Assembly: GCA_016188105.1 (NCBI GenBank)
Contig: JACPIL010000040.1
Span: 1-12,916 of the forward strand
Origin: Candidatus Woesearchaeota archaeon
GTDB lineage: Archaea > Nanobdellota > Nanobdellia > Woesearchaeales > GW2011-AR9
Direction: 5' to 3'
DNA: 12,916 nucleotides
Under the pieces are notes generated by a model. It was not told where the DNA came from, did no database searches, and saw only the letters and a program-made list of their open reading frames with translations. Positions within the stretch are counted from its first letter, which is position 1. Every line of letters starts with the position of its first letter. This document shows, one piece after another, positions 1 through 6,820 of this stretch. Made by a program: the position numbers and the translations under genes.

Positions 1-455
1 GCTTTGGCAGTCGGTGATAACGGCCCGTCAGCAGCAATCACAACATCTGGAGAAATCCGCTTTTCAGTATTGCTGGCAGAATCCTTGATCACTAATTCTT
101 TGCCTTCTTTACGCTGAAAAGAATGATTTAGGTAAACTTTTGCACCTTCTTTCTTGGCCAAATTCCCAAAGAAGTTATCAAACTTATTTCTGCAAACTAA
201 ATACTCCTTTTGCTTCGCCTCTATCTTATGCTTGGGCGAATACACTTCTACTTTATTGAAGGTATTCACTAAGAACGAATCCATGGGCAGCTGGAATTGA
301 TCAAAATCAGCCGTAAGCAAGCCAGTACATTGAATCGGCAAACCGATCTGCGCATGATTCTCATAGATGGACACCTCATGCCCGTTTTTTGCTAGCCAAT
401 ATCCGGCATAACAGCCTACTGGTCCACCTCCAATGATTGCGATCTTCATCTTCAT
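1..455 (-). CDS. FAD-dependent oxidoreductase, geranylgeranyl reductase family (C-terminus cut off)
   Basis: Partial gene that runs off the left edge; 151 N-terminal codons are visible. It opens with a Rossmann FAD-binding motif, IAIIGGGPVGCYAGYWLAKN, followed by an acidic end of beta-2 (VSIYE). Then comes PIQCTG, the cysteine-containing segment typical of archaeal geranylgeranyl reductases, and near the cut edge VVIAADGPLS, the second FAD-contacting 'ADG' motif of this superfamily. In archaea these enzymes saturate the isoprenoid chains of membrane lipids; assignment to that exact substrate is inference. The ATG at 455 overlaps the stop of the upstream ATPase gene as ATGA, so the two are probably translationally coupled; a second in-frame ATG lies at 449. 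A related FAD-dependent hydroxylase or dehydrogenase cannot be excluded without the C-terminal half. Confidence 0.8.
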   Translation of the reverse strand, partial: MKMKIAIIGGGPVGCYAGYWLAKNGHEVSIYENHAQIGLPIQCTGLLTADFDQFQLPMDSFLVNTFNKVEVYSPKHKIEAKQKEYLVCRNKFDNFFGNLAKKEGAKVYLNHSFQRKEGKELVIKDSASNTEKRISPDVVIAADGPLSPTAK

Positions 456-1030
456 ATAGACCCCATTTGCCGTAACTTCTCCTCAATTTTACTGACTCGG
501 TTTTCTAAAGGGCCTTCTATAAAATAGAGCTTTTCCGGCCAAAAGTGTTCCACAAAACTCCTGGTCAAAGAATGTTTTCTTATTCTGGATTCATTTCCTG
601 CAGAGCGGACATTGTCTGCTTGGTATTGAATCTCTTGTGGATTTTCGGCGATCACAATCAATTGGTAGCGGTCTTCCAGTTCTAAGCACATCCTAAACAA
701 TTCCCGCACCGCTAATCTATCTCTTGGCTCAGCAGCATACATTCTAGCTGACACATACAATTGGAACAAAGGATTGTCAGTGATGAAGCCGCAAGATGCA
801 ACCGAGCGCAGCTCTTCCCGCTCTTGCTGCCGCCACATATAAAATCGTTCAAAAGGACTTTTATAATCGCCAAACTCTTTTTTTAGCTTCCTATTTTCTT
901 CCGTGATTAAATCGTAATCAAATCCCTTATTCTTGAGGGAAGCAAACAGAGATGCAGCTAGAGTTGATTTCCAGGTGCATGGCCCGCCAGCAATAGCTAT
1001 ATTCACTTTTGGCGGAGAGATGTTAGACAT
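452..1030 (-). CDS. P-loop ATPase/kinase-like protein (AAA_28/NadR-like) with atypical Walker A
   Basis: A 192-residue single-domain NTPase. The P-loop (residues 15-23) reads GGPCTWKST: the lysine and serine of Walker A are present, but the usual glycine before the lysine is tryptophan. A TDNP segment at 84-87 after a hydrophobic strand (CGFITDNPL) resembles the Walker B region of NadR-like nucleoside kinases, and the C-terminal third (QYQADNVRSAGNESRIRKHS) has the arginine-rich lid look of that group. Substrate unknown; phage-type AAA_28 ATPases are the closest description I can give. A TATA-like box at 1053-1062 lies about 27 bp before the ATG, so the transcript is probably leaderless. The stop overlaps the start of the downstream FAD enzyme, so the two form an operon. 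Whether the altered P-loop still binds ATP is open. Confidence 0.75.
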   Translation of the reverse strand: MSNISPPKVNIAIAGGPCTWKSTLAASLFASLKNKGFDYDLITEENRKLKKEFGDYKSPFERFYMWRQQEREELRSVASCGFITDNPLFQLYVSARMYAAEPRDRLAVRELFRMCLELEDRYQLIVIAENPQEIQYQADNVRSAGNESRIRKHSLTRSFVEHFWPEKLYFIEGPLENRVSKIEEKLRQMGSI

Positions 1031-1052
1031 GTAAAAATAGACAAAATTACGA

Positions 1053-1062
1053 CTATAAAAAG
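1053..1062 (-). promoter_or_regulatory. TATA box for the P-loop ATPase operon
   Basis: The minus strand reads CTTTTTATAG, centred about 27 bp before the ATG at 1030, the archaeal TATA-to-start distance. No leader or Shine-Dalgarno sequence fits between them, so the mRNA is probably leaderless. Confidence 0.55.
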
Positions 1063-1118
1063 ATTATCGAACTAAGAAATGATTAGAATTATTAGATTAC
1101 AAACTAAATCAGAATTAA

Positions 1119-1180
1119 AACTTAAAAGAAAAAAAAGAAAAAAGATTTTGGAGGAGTCCTAGTACTACCTTAGTAGTACT
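1119..1180 (-). terminator. Hairpin plus T-rich terminator region of the S-layer-like gene
   Basis: A perfect 8-bp inverted repeat AGTACTAC-CTTA-GTAGTACT at 1161-1180 has the TAA stop codon of the S-layer-like gene at its loop. About 20 nt further on, the minus strand becomes a long T-rich tract with runs of six and eight Ts (1119-1149), which suits archaeal oligo-T termination. Between them lies a segment (1141-1159) complementary to the gene's own ribosome-binding region; see findings. Confidence 0.6.
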
Positions 1181-2477
1181 TTTCTTCTCCTTCGTCGTCT
1201 TTTCGCAATCTACTGAAACCGATTACAAGGCCCATCAGTACTAGTAATACAACTAATACGATCAGAGCGATTTCTAATCCGTTTCGTAGGCTTGCACTGC
1301 CGTCAGCGCCAGCGTCTTGTACAACGTTAGCTTTTAAGACAACAGTTTCAAGCACATCGCTGCCTGATTTAACAGTTACAGATGCTAAATGCTCTCCAGC
1401 AGTAGCATCTTCTTTAGCAGCTACGTCCACATAGACAACTTTGTTTTTACCAGGTTCTAGAACAACTAAGCTTTCACTTACGGAAGCGGTTGCCCAGTCG
1501 CCGGTAGCAACTTCAAGGGTGTATGCTTTGGAAGCACTTCCTTCGTTTGTCAATGCTACAGCGTAACTTGCGGTTTTACCAGCAGCGACGGTTTGCATTT
1601 CAGGACCGACAGCCAAAACTAACTTGCCTGTTTTAGGTGCAAGCAATTCATTTGCCAACACTTTCAAGGTGTAGGTTTCGGTGACGGACTCATCTAAATC
1701 GTCATATTGTGCAGTTACTTCAACAGTGTATTCTCCTGCTTGAGTGTCAGCTGGAATCTGTAAGAACATTTCGTCTACATCTTCGTGGTCATCTGCGTTA
1801 AGTTCATCAACGTATTCAGATGCGCTTAGGCCCAATTCAGGTACAGCTACAGTAACTTTAACGTCTTCTTCATTTTCTTCACCAACATTCTCCAATAGAA
1901 CTGTTGCCAGCAAGGATCGTCCTGCTTTTACAGATAAGCTAGGGGAAAAGGACACGTCAGCGATTTCTACTGAGTGACTAGGTGATTCAACGAATAGTTT
2001 GTAAGTCTTGTCAGCAATAACATCATTTCCGCCGAAAACAAGCACTCGTAGAGTAGCTTCTCCGTTCTGGAAATCATTTGGAACTAACAACTTTAATTTT
2101 ACAGTCTTTTCAGTTCCTTCTGTTACTTTGCTAACTAATACGTTTTCAACAACGTCTTCGTCTTCATAGCCAGATAATCGAGCTTCAACTTCGATATTTC
2201 TAGCGGTTAAATCGACTGGGACATAAAGTGGATCCCCATCCATGTCAAAGGTTGCATCAGCATTATCGCTTTCGATAGCTAATTCAACTTCAACGTCTAA
2301 TTCTTCTCCTTCTTCTACAGATAGAAGGGTACTGTCATCTTTTTCATCATTAACTTCAATCTCAACAGATCCATAGGAAGTGTTTAATCCGCCTAGAGTA
2401 CTAGGAGCAGCACTAACCATGGAAACAGTCAGCAAGCTAATGACAAACAAAGCCATTATACTTAGTAATTTTCTCAT
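1170..2477 (-). CDS. Putative S-layer-like surface protein with C-terminal membrane anchor
   Basis: I take the ATG at 2477 (435 residues), although the frame stays open to a GTG at 2537. The ATG is preceded by a strong Shine-Dalgarno (GGAGGAG, 7 nt spacer) and begins a classic signal peptide, MRKLLSIMALFVISLLTVSM, ending near VSA-AP. The mature part is acidic and beta-rich. It has an N-terminal region of about 150 residues, then two tandem CARDB/NEW3-like Ig-fold segments, the first starting SVEIADVSFSPS and the second LVLAVGPEMQTVAAGKTAS. A single C-terminal helix (about 22 residues from GLEIALIVLVVLLVLMGLV) is followed by a short charged cytoplasmic tail, RLRKDDEGEEKYY. This matches secreted, membrane-anchored surface-layer-type proteins of DPANN archaea; an exact S-layer role is inference. 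Own promoter at 2593-2600, so separately transcribed from the surface operon upstream. Confidence 0.75.
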   Translation of the reverse strand: MRKLLSIMALFVISLLTVSMVSAAPSTLGGLNTSYGSVEIEVNDEKDDSTLLSVEEGEELDVEVELAIESDNADATFDMDGDPLYVPVDLTARNIEVEARLSGYEDEDVVENVLVSKVTEGTEKTVKLKLLVPNDFQNGEATLRVLVFGGNDVIADKTYKLFVESPSHSVEIADVSFSPSLSVKAGRSLLATVLLENVGEENEEDVKVTVAVPELGLSASEYVDELNADDHEDVDEMFLQIPADTQAGEYTVEVTAQYDDLDESVTETYTLKVLANELLAPKTGKLVLAVGPEMQTVAAGKTASYAVALTNEGSASKAYTLEVATGDWATASVSESLVVLEPGKNKVVYVDVAAKEDATAGEHLASVTVKSGSDVLETVVLKANVVQDAGADGSASLRNGLEIALIVLVVLLVLMGLVIGFSRLRKDDEGEEKYY

Positions 2478-2481
2478 TTTT

Positions 2482-2500
2482 GGTCTCCTCCAAAATCCTT
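2482..2500 (-). promoter_or_regulatory. Ribosome-binding region complementary to the 3' flank of the same gene
   Basis: The minus strand contains GATTTTGGAGGAG directly before ACCAAAAATG, which sets the start at 2477. The same 13 bases occur on the plus strand at 1144-1156, just past the stop codon. In the mRNA the ribosome-binding segment and the 3' flank are therefore complementary over 13 perfect pairs, and over 17 of 19 when extended. Confidence 0.65.
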
Positions 2501-2592
2501 TTTCAAGGTTTTGAGTATGATTTTTTTTTACGAACACCTATAGGCTTATTTTAGCTGCCTTGGTGCTTTTCACCACTTCAAAATGAGGGTGT

Positions 2593-2600
2593 TATTTAAA
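2593..2600 (-). promoter_or_regulatory. TATA box of the S-layer-like gene
   Basis: The minus strand reads TTTAAATA, an excellent archaeal TATA box. A start site about 26 nt downstream (near 2570) would give a leader of about 90 nt before the ATG at 2477, unusually long here, where most first genes look leaderless. A small inverted repeat TGGTG-CTTTT-CACCA (2561-2575) sits at the predicted transcription start. Confidence 0.6.
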
Positions 2601-2642
2601 TGTTTCGGATTTTAGTATCATTAAGTAGGAACAAACTAGTAC

Positions 2643-4982
2643 TTATTCTAAGGTACCCCATACACTACCTATTAATACTAAGCGGTAAGCTGAAGTATGG
2701 TAGTGATCATTTCCTACTGTAACCTTGACCAAATATAGGCCAAGTTCAGCGTCTTCTGGAAGGTAGACAAAGACATTCTTGTTGGTTCCTTGGTCAGAAT
2801 CGAGGCTAAATTTACCGGTGCTGCCCATCACGCCCAAATCGTAGATTTTAGCCTGAACTTTAAGGTTTTCCAGGTCAAAGTCCCCATTATTAAAGACTCG
2901 AACATTAACGAATAAAGTACTTCCTGCCTGGGCTTCTTCTTCCAAATGTACTGATTGTAATTTAAGGTTTAGGAAAGGTGAATCTTCTTCCTCTTCCTGA
3001 ACAGGGAATAAGCGGAATTCATCATCATCTTCTGAGCTTGAACAGCCTAGATCTGCAGGGTAATCAGTTTTTGAATCATGGTCATTATCTACGCCATCGC
3101 TGCATTGAGGCTTATCTTCTTCTGGATCGTCAGTTTCATCATTGTCATCTGGATCGTCACAGCCAGGGTCGTTTCCATCAACTAGCCCATCGCCGTCATT
3201 ATCACTATGGTCCTTACATTCAGGAAGAGTTTGATCTTCTTCAAATTCATCTCCTGCATCTACACAGCCGGGATCATTATCGGGATTGGTTCCAAAATCG
3301 ATTTTTCCATCCCCGTCATTATCAAGGCCATCACTGCATACCGGAACATGAGGTTGATCGGTTTCATCGTCATCGTCAGGATTTTCACAACCTTGGTCAT
3401 GTAAATCTACTGCACCGTCATTGTCATTATCCTGTCCGTCTTTACATTGAGGCTCATCACTTTCATCATCATCGTTTGCATCATCACAGCCAGGGTCTGA
3501 CAAGTCTTTCTTGCCGTCTCCGTCGTTATCAAAGTCATCATCACACTGCGGCTTGTCTTCTGGATCGTCAGTTTCATTATTATCTTCTGGATTATACGTT
3601 CCATCGCCATCAGCAGGATCGCCATCAGTATGACAGCCAGGATCATTTTCGTCAATCACTCCATCACTATCATTGTCTAATCCATCGTCGCATTGCGGTT
3701 CTTCTACTGGCTGATCGGTTTCATCATTGTCAGTAGGATCGTAAGTGCCAGGATTATCTGGATCATTATCAGTGTGGCATCCAGGATCATTTTCATCAAC
3801 TAGCCCATCACCATCATTATCATCATCATCGCCACATTGTGGTTCTGCAGGCTTATCAGTAACTGTAATAGTAATGGTCTTAGTGTCTTTACCGCCGAAA
3901 TACTTATTTCCTAACTTGTCTACTACTTTGAAGGTTACAGTATATACTCCATCTTCTCCATCGTGAGGAGTCCATTTGAATACTCCTGTATTTTGATTTA
4001 AGGATGCTCCTGGCAAGGACGGTGAAGCGGTAAGGATGCTATATTCTCGCTCATCTCCATCAGCATCAGCTGCTTTAAGCGCAAATTGCAATAAATTTTC
4101 TTCTTGCACTGTTTTATTAAATAGTAAAATGAATTTTGGATTTCTGTTTTTGTCCTTTACAGTAACAGTGACTATCTGCCAGTTAGAGTTTTGATTTTCA
4201 TCATCTGCTTCTACTGCTCTGAACTTAAAATTGATCTTTTTAGAAAGATCTGCATCTGAGTGCGGTACAAAATCATAACTTGGCTTCCATTTGAATTCGC
4301 CGCTCTTTTTGTTTAAGCTAGCTCCACTATATCCATCAGCTTGCACATTTAACGGTTCCCAGCCGTTTAAACTTAAACATAAATTTCCAAGGGGATTGGT
4401 ACAGACTTGCGCTTGGTATTCAAGCTCATCATTCTCTTCATCATCTGCGGAAAGAGTAAACTTTAATTGTTCATTTTCTACAGCTTGCTGATCTGGAATA
4501 TGATCCAGATCTGGTTCTTCATTATCACCAGTAGGAAATGGAAACGGTTCGAATTCGGTGATGAAATTTGGTTTTACTTTCAAATATAAATAATCCGATT
4601 CTTCGTCTATGTCGCCAAAAGAGTTTTGATCACGTATTTTAACTACAATAAAATATTCTCCACTTTTTTTGTAGTGGCTGGAATCTATAGTAAATTCTTT
4701 GTAGGCAGCAAGACTTTGCGTATTTACATTACCTGAGAAAATAGTGCTTACTACTTGTCCGGTATTTTTATCATTTACTGTTACAGTAAGATAAACATTT
4801 TGTGTACTAGAATAAAAATAACCGGTAGCAAAAGTTGCAGATGATCCATAGAACATGGTTTTGCTAGTTAAACCAGAATCTGTCCAGGCAAAATATTCTT
4901 TTCCCCAGCTAACTTCTGCCGTAGCGCTGACCGCTAAAAGCAAAGTCAATAATAGTACGCCTAGTAACTTGAATGCTTTCAT
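2643..4982 (-). CDS. Secreted Ig-like protein with seven acidic DNDGDG/Cys repeats
   Basis: A 779-residue exported protein. Signal peptide 1-22 (KLLGVLLLTLLLAVSATA). A beta-rich N-terminal domain (about 23-137) precedes two putative Ig/cadherin-like (He_PIG type) domains at about 160-278 and 280-377, each with a GEFKWKP or GVFKWTP strand. Residues 380-657 hold seven repeats of the form PxC-x2-G-x-DNDGDG-x3-D-x2-DPGC, each with two cysteines and a dense Asp/Asn cluster, as in thrombospondin type 3-like calcium-binding repeats. The C-terminal 110 residues form another CARDB-like domain. No C-terminal transmembrane helix is seen, so it is released or held by partners. Start at 4982 is supported by GGAG overlapping the previous gene's stop, 2 nt away. 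Last gene of a three-gene surface operon. Calcium binding is inference from the repeat pattern. Confidence 0.8.
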   Translation of the reverse strand: MKAFKLLGVLLLTLLLAVSATAEVSWGKEYFAWTDSGLTSKTMFYGSSATFATGYFYSSTQNVYLTVTVNDKNTGQVVSTIFSGNVNTQSLAAYKEFTIDSSHYKKSGEYFIVVKIRDQNSFGDIDEESDYLYLKVKPNFITEFEPFPFPTGDNEEPDLDHIPDQQAVENEQLKFTLSADDEENDELEYQAQVCTNPLGNLCLSLNGWEPLNVQADGYSGASLNKKSGEFKWKPSYDFVPHSDADLSKKINFKFRAVEADDENQNSNWQIVTVTVKDKNRNPKFILLFNKTVQEENLLQFALKAADADGDEREYSILTASPSLPGASLNQNTGVFKWTPHDGEDGVYTVTFKVVDKLGNKYFGGKDTKTITITVTDKPAEPQCGDDDDNDGDGLVDENDPGCHTDNDPDNPGTYDPTDNDETDQPVEEPQCDDGLDNDSDGVIDENDPGCHTDGDPADGDGTYNPEDNNETDDPEDKPQCDDDFDNDGDGKKDLSDPGCDDANDDDESDEPQCKDGQDNDNDGAVDLHDQGCENPDDDDETDQPHVPVCSDGLDNDGDGKIDFGTNPDNDPGCVDAGDEFEEDQTLPECKDHSDNDGDGLVDGNDPGCDDPDDNDETDDPEEDKPQCSDGVDNDHDSKTDYPADLGCSSSEDDDEFRLFPVQEEEEDSPFLNLKLQSVHLEEEAQAGSTLFVNVRVFNNGDFDLENLKVQAKIYDLGVMGSTGKFSLDSDQGTNKNVFVYLPEDAELGLYLVKVTVGNDHYHTSAYRLVLIGSVWGTLE
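3012..3845 (-). repeat. Seven in-frame tandem repeats encoding acidic Cys-containing Ca-binding-like units
   Basis: Internal to the 779-residue surface gene (residues 380-657). Units of roughly 33-50 codons share the core DNDGDG-x3-D and an ending DPGC. Linkers vary in length and are rich in Asp, Glu and Pro. Two units (first and second) share a longer insert containing GTY(D/N)P. The last unit is degenerate (DNDHDSKTD, DLGC). Confidence 0.8.
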
Positions 4983-4984
4983 TT

Positions 4985-6118
4985 TTACTCCGTCTTAGGG
5001 CAGTATCCAAAATCTGCGTTTAGCAAACCATCAATGTCATTGAAATCAGTCCTGATCCCCCCGCTAGGGATAAGGCAAAGATCATATGGCAGCTTAAATC
5101 TAAGTCCAATTTGGATCGGCAAGTAAGGCTTAGTTTCGGTATCAGATGAAGTATGTGTCTCATCCAAACCAACTACGGCCACGCCTTCATCGTAGCGAAC
5201 AACATTTTCTAACAATTCTCTGGTTTCCCAGTCATGCATAATGCCGGTGCTTAATTCTAAGCCCACATAATCTGAGAAGTGCCAGCCGCCAATTACTTCA
5301 AGGCCAATTCCAAGATGTTTTAATGAATATTCATTTCTGTTTTTGGCTAATATTTCTCCTGCTAAAGGGCCTTCAGTCGCAGCTACGTCAAATTCTTCCG
5401 CTGCTGAACTGGCATTTCCAAAAACGGAAAATCTTCCGCCAAAATAAAATGGTGTTTTTCTAGGCTGAAGAGTTAAGAAAACATTTCCACCATGCAAATT
5501 TCCGCCGAAATCGTAAGTTTCATCATCTGCAGTCAAAACGTTGGTATATCCTGCGCCGACGCTGGCAGTAAAGATTGGAACTTTCTTTTCACTCTCAATG
5601 ATATCTACCTCAACCATTTCCGGTACTTTTTTAGTTTCAAGATAGGCAAATGGAAAATGGTAAGATTGACCAGCATGATTTGGCAGCATTTCAGAAGCAT
5701 CAATTTTTCCATCCAATGATCTTTCAAATGGCCGTAGTGAAGAGTCATATCCATCTACTCCTGCATAAAGGCCTTTTGCATCCACTTCGATAAGTAATTT
5801 CTTTCCTTCGCCTAGCAATGCAACCAGTTTTTCATGAGCAGGCTTATGTTCTGATTCTGGATGTTCTAAAAAGTAAGCGATGTTGTGGGCAAGAACTTGC
5901 GCTCCAAAATAACTTTGAAATTCAGGCGAATGCAGCATTTCAGTTGTAATATATGTATCCTTTCCATCAACAGGAACAACGACAAATTGTTTGTTCACTT
6001 TTTCTTCTACCATGCGGGTTGCTGGTCTTTGTACTTCAGGCAGAGTTGCGCAACCAGCAGAAGTTAGTCCTACTAATGCTGCTAATGTAATTTTATTTTT
6101 TAGATTTGACATTTTCAT
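4985..6118 (-). CDS. Lipoprotein-like surface protein with beta-barrel-like C-terminal half
   Basis: A 377-residue protein I cannot assign to a named family. The N-terminus is short and basic, then hydrophobic, ending in TSAGC at 19-23, a lipobox-like site (the -3 residue is Ser, not the usual Leu), which suggests lipid anchoring at Cys23. Residues about 30-180 form a soluble domain with mixed alpha/beta character. From about 190 (IFTASVGAGYTNV) onward there are alternating amphipathic strands separated by polar loops (FYFGGRFSVFG, LGIGLEVIGGWHF, VGLELSTGIMHDW, LPIQIGLRFKLP), resembling an eight-stranded outer-membrane barrel. That is unexpected in an archaeon, and a soluble beta-sandwich remains possible. 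Its ATG directly abuts the upstream TAA and its GAGGT ribosome site lies in the upstream gene; the next gene starts 2 nt after its stop. Middle gene of the surface operon. Confidence 0.65.
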   Translation of the reverse strand: MKMSNLKNKITLAALVGLTSAGCATLPEVQRPATRMVEEKVNKQFVVVPVDGKDTYITTEMLHSPEFQSYFGAQVLAHNIAYFLEHPESEHKPAHEKLVALLGEGKKLLIEVDAKGLYAGVDGYDSSLRPFERSLDGKIDASEMLPNHAGQSYHFPFAYLETKKVPEMVEVDIIESEKKVPIFTASVGAGYTNVLTADDETYDFGGNLHGGNVFLTLQPRKTPFYFGGRFSVFGNASSAAEEFDVAATEGPLAGEILAKNRNEYSLKHLGIGLEVIGGWHFSDYVGLELSTGIMHDWETRELLENVVRYDEGVAVVGLDETHTSSDTETKPYLPIQIGLRFKLPYDLCLIPSGGIRTDFNDIDGLLNADFGYCPKTE

Positions 6119-6694
6119 TTACCTCATTATAGTATCGTTATAATTGTCTGTTCTCATCAACGGCAATGCTGGGCATTCTGCCACCGGGGGGCATTTTATG
6201 GGAATGTAGGTTGGTTTGCATTCCTGTTTCTTGCCAAGGTCTTCTAGACAGGTTTTCAATTTGTTTTCAAGATCAGTGACATATACTGGATCGTAGCATT
6301 GTTCGCCGTCTTTACAAAGAACTGCATTCTCAGAGTAGCATTTTTCTCCTTCCCTGCAAATGATACTATCGCTTGGGAAGCAGCTTTCTCCATCAGGGCA
6401 GATTGGAGTATAACCTGCATCAGGAGCACCAGCATCATATACGCCAGCATCGGAAGCCCCTGTGTCGCTAACTTCTACTTTAGGAGCACTAATATTATTC
6501 TGTTTCATCTCCAATCTTCGCATAATCATAGAACCAACTGATTCACAACGCCATGGCACTAAGAGAGCTGCAAGAACACCGACTGCCGTAGCACCGGCAA
6601 CCCAAGGCTGTAATAAGTCTTCTAATTCATCTTCACTGAGTTCTAAAATAGGTGTAGGGATAATTCGAGCTTTCTTATCTTTAGGATCAGTCAT
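6119..6694 (-). CDS. Single-pass membrane protein with DAG linker and three Cys repeats
   Basis: A 191-residue protein of unknown function. Residues 1-30 are charged and acidic, with no signal peptide. One transmembrane segment (about 31-48, WVAGATAVGVLAALLVPW) would leave the N-terminus inside and the rest outside. Residues 78-94 are a linker rich in Asp-Ala-Gly (SDAGVYDAGAPDAG), a style common in myxobacterial proteins. Residues 98-139 hold three exact 14-residue repeats of (I/L)C-x-(D/E)GE-x-C(F/Y), with cysteines at 99/105, 113/119 and 127/133. A possible short coiled coil and four more cysteines follow. First gene of the surface operon: TATA at 6741-6748, short leader of about 25 nt, GAGGT ribosome site 8 nt before the ATG. 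Its stop touches the next start codon. Confidence 0.7.
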   Translation of the reverse strand: MTDPKDKKARIIPTPILELSEDELEDLLQPWVAGATAVGVLAALLVPWRCESVGSMIMRRLEMKQNNISAPKVEVSDTGASDAGVYDAGAPDAGYTPICPDGESCFPSDSIICREGEKCYSENAVLCKDGEQCYDPVYVTDLENKLKTCLEDLGKKQECKPTYIPIKCPPVAECPALPLMRTDNYNDTIMR

Positions 6695-6740
6695 AGTATA
6701 TTACCTCTCTTGTTACTTTTGTCACAAAGGAGTGGTGTAA

Positions 6741-6748
6741 TATATAAA
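6741..6748 (-). promoter_or_regulatory. TATA box of the three-gene surface operon
   Basis: The minus strand reads TTTATATA within CATTTATATATTAC, about 50 bp before the ATG at 6694. A start site near 6719 would give a leader of about 25 nt containing GAGAGGT. A quasi-palindrome TGTTAC-TTTT-GTCACA (6711-6726) sits at the predicted start and could be an operator. Confidence 0.55.
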
Positions 6749-6820
6749 TGTTTCTACTAAACAGTTACAAAACTACTTGTGAATTACAACCAAACCGTTA
6801 CCACCAACAGGTTAGAAACA

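Noticed and set aside
1144..2500. Inverted repeats as terminal repeats of a mobile element
   Set aside because: No transposase, no target duplication seen, and the enclosed gene is an S-layer-like protein; one copy is simply the ribosome-binding region.
2478..2537. Longer N-terminus for the S-layer-like protein starting at GTG 2537
   Set aside because: The added 20 residues are basic and precede a complete signal peptide; the ATG at 2477 has the strong ribosome site, which lies within the extension.
2978..3736. Long His-rich plus-strand open frame opposite the acidic repeat region
   Set aside because: It is the antisense image of Asp/Asn-rich repeat codons (GAT/GAC read backwards gives His-like codons); composition is not protein-like and there is no promoter or ribosome site.
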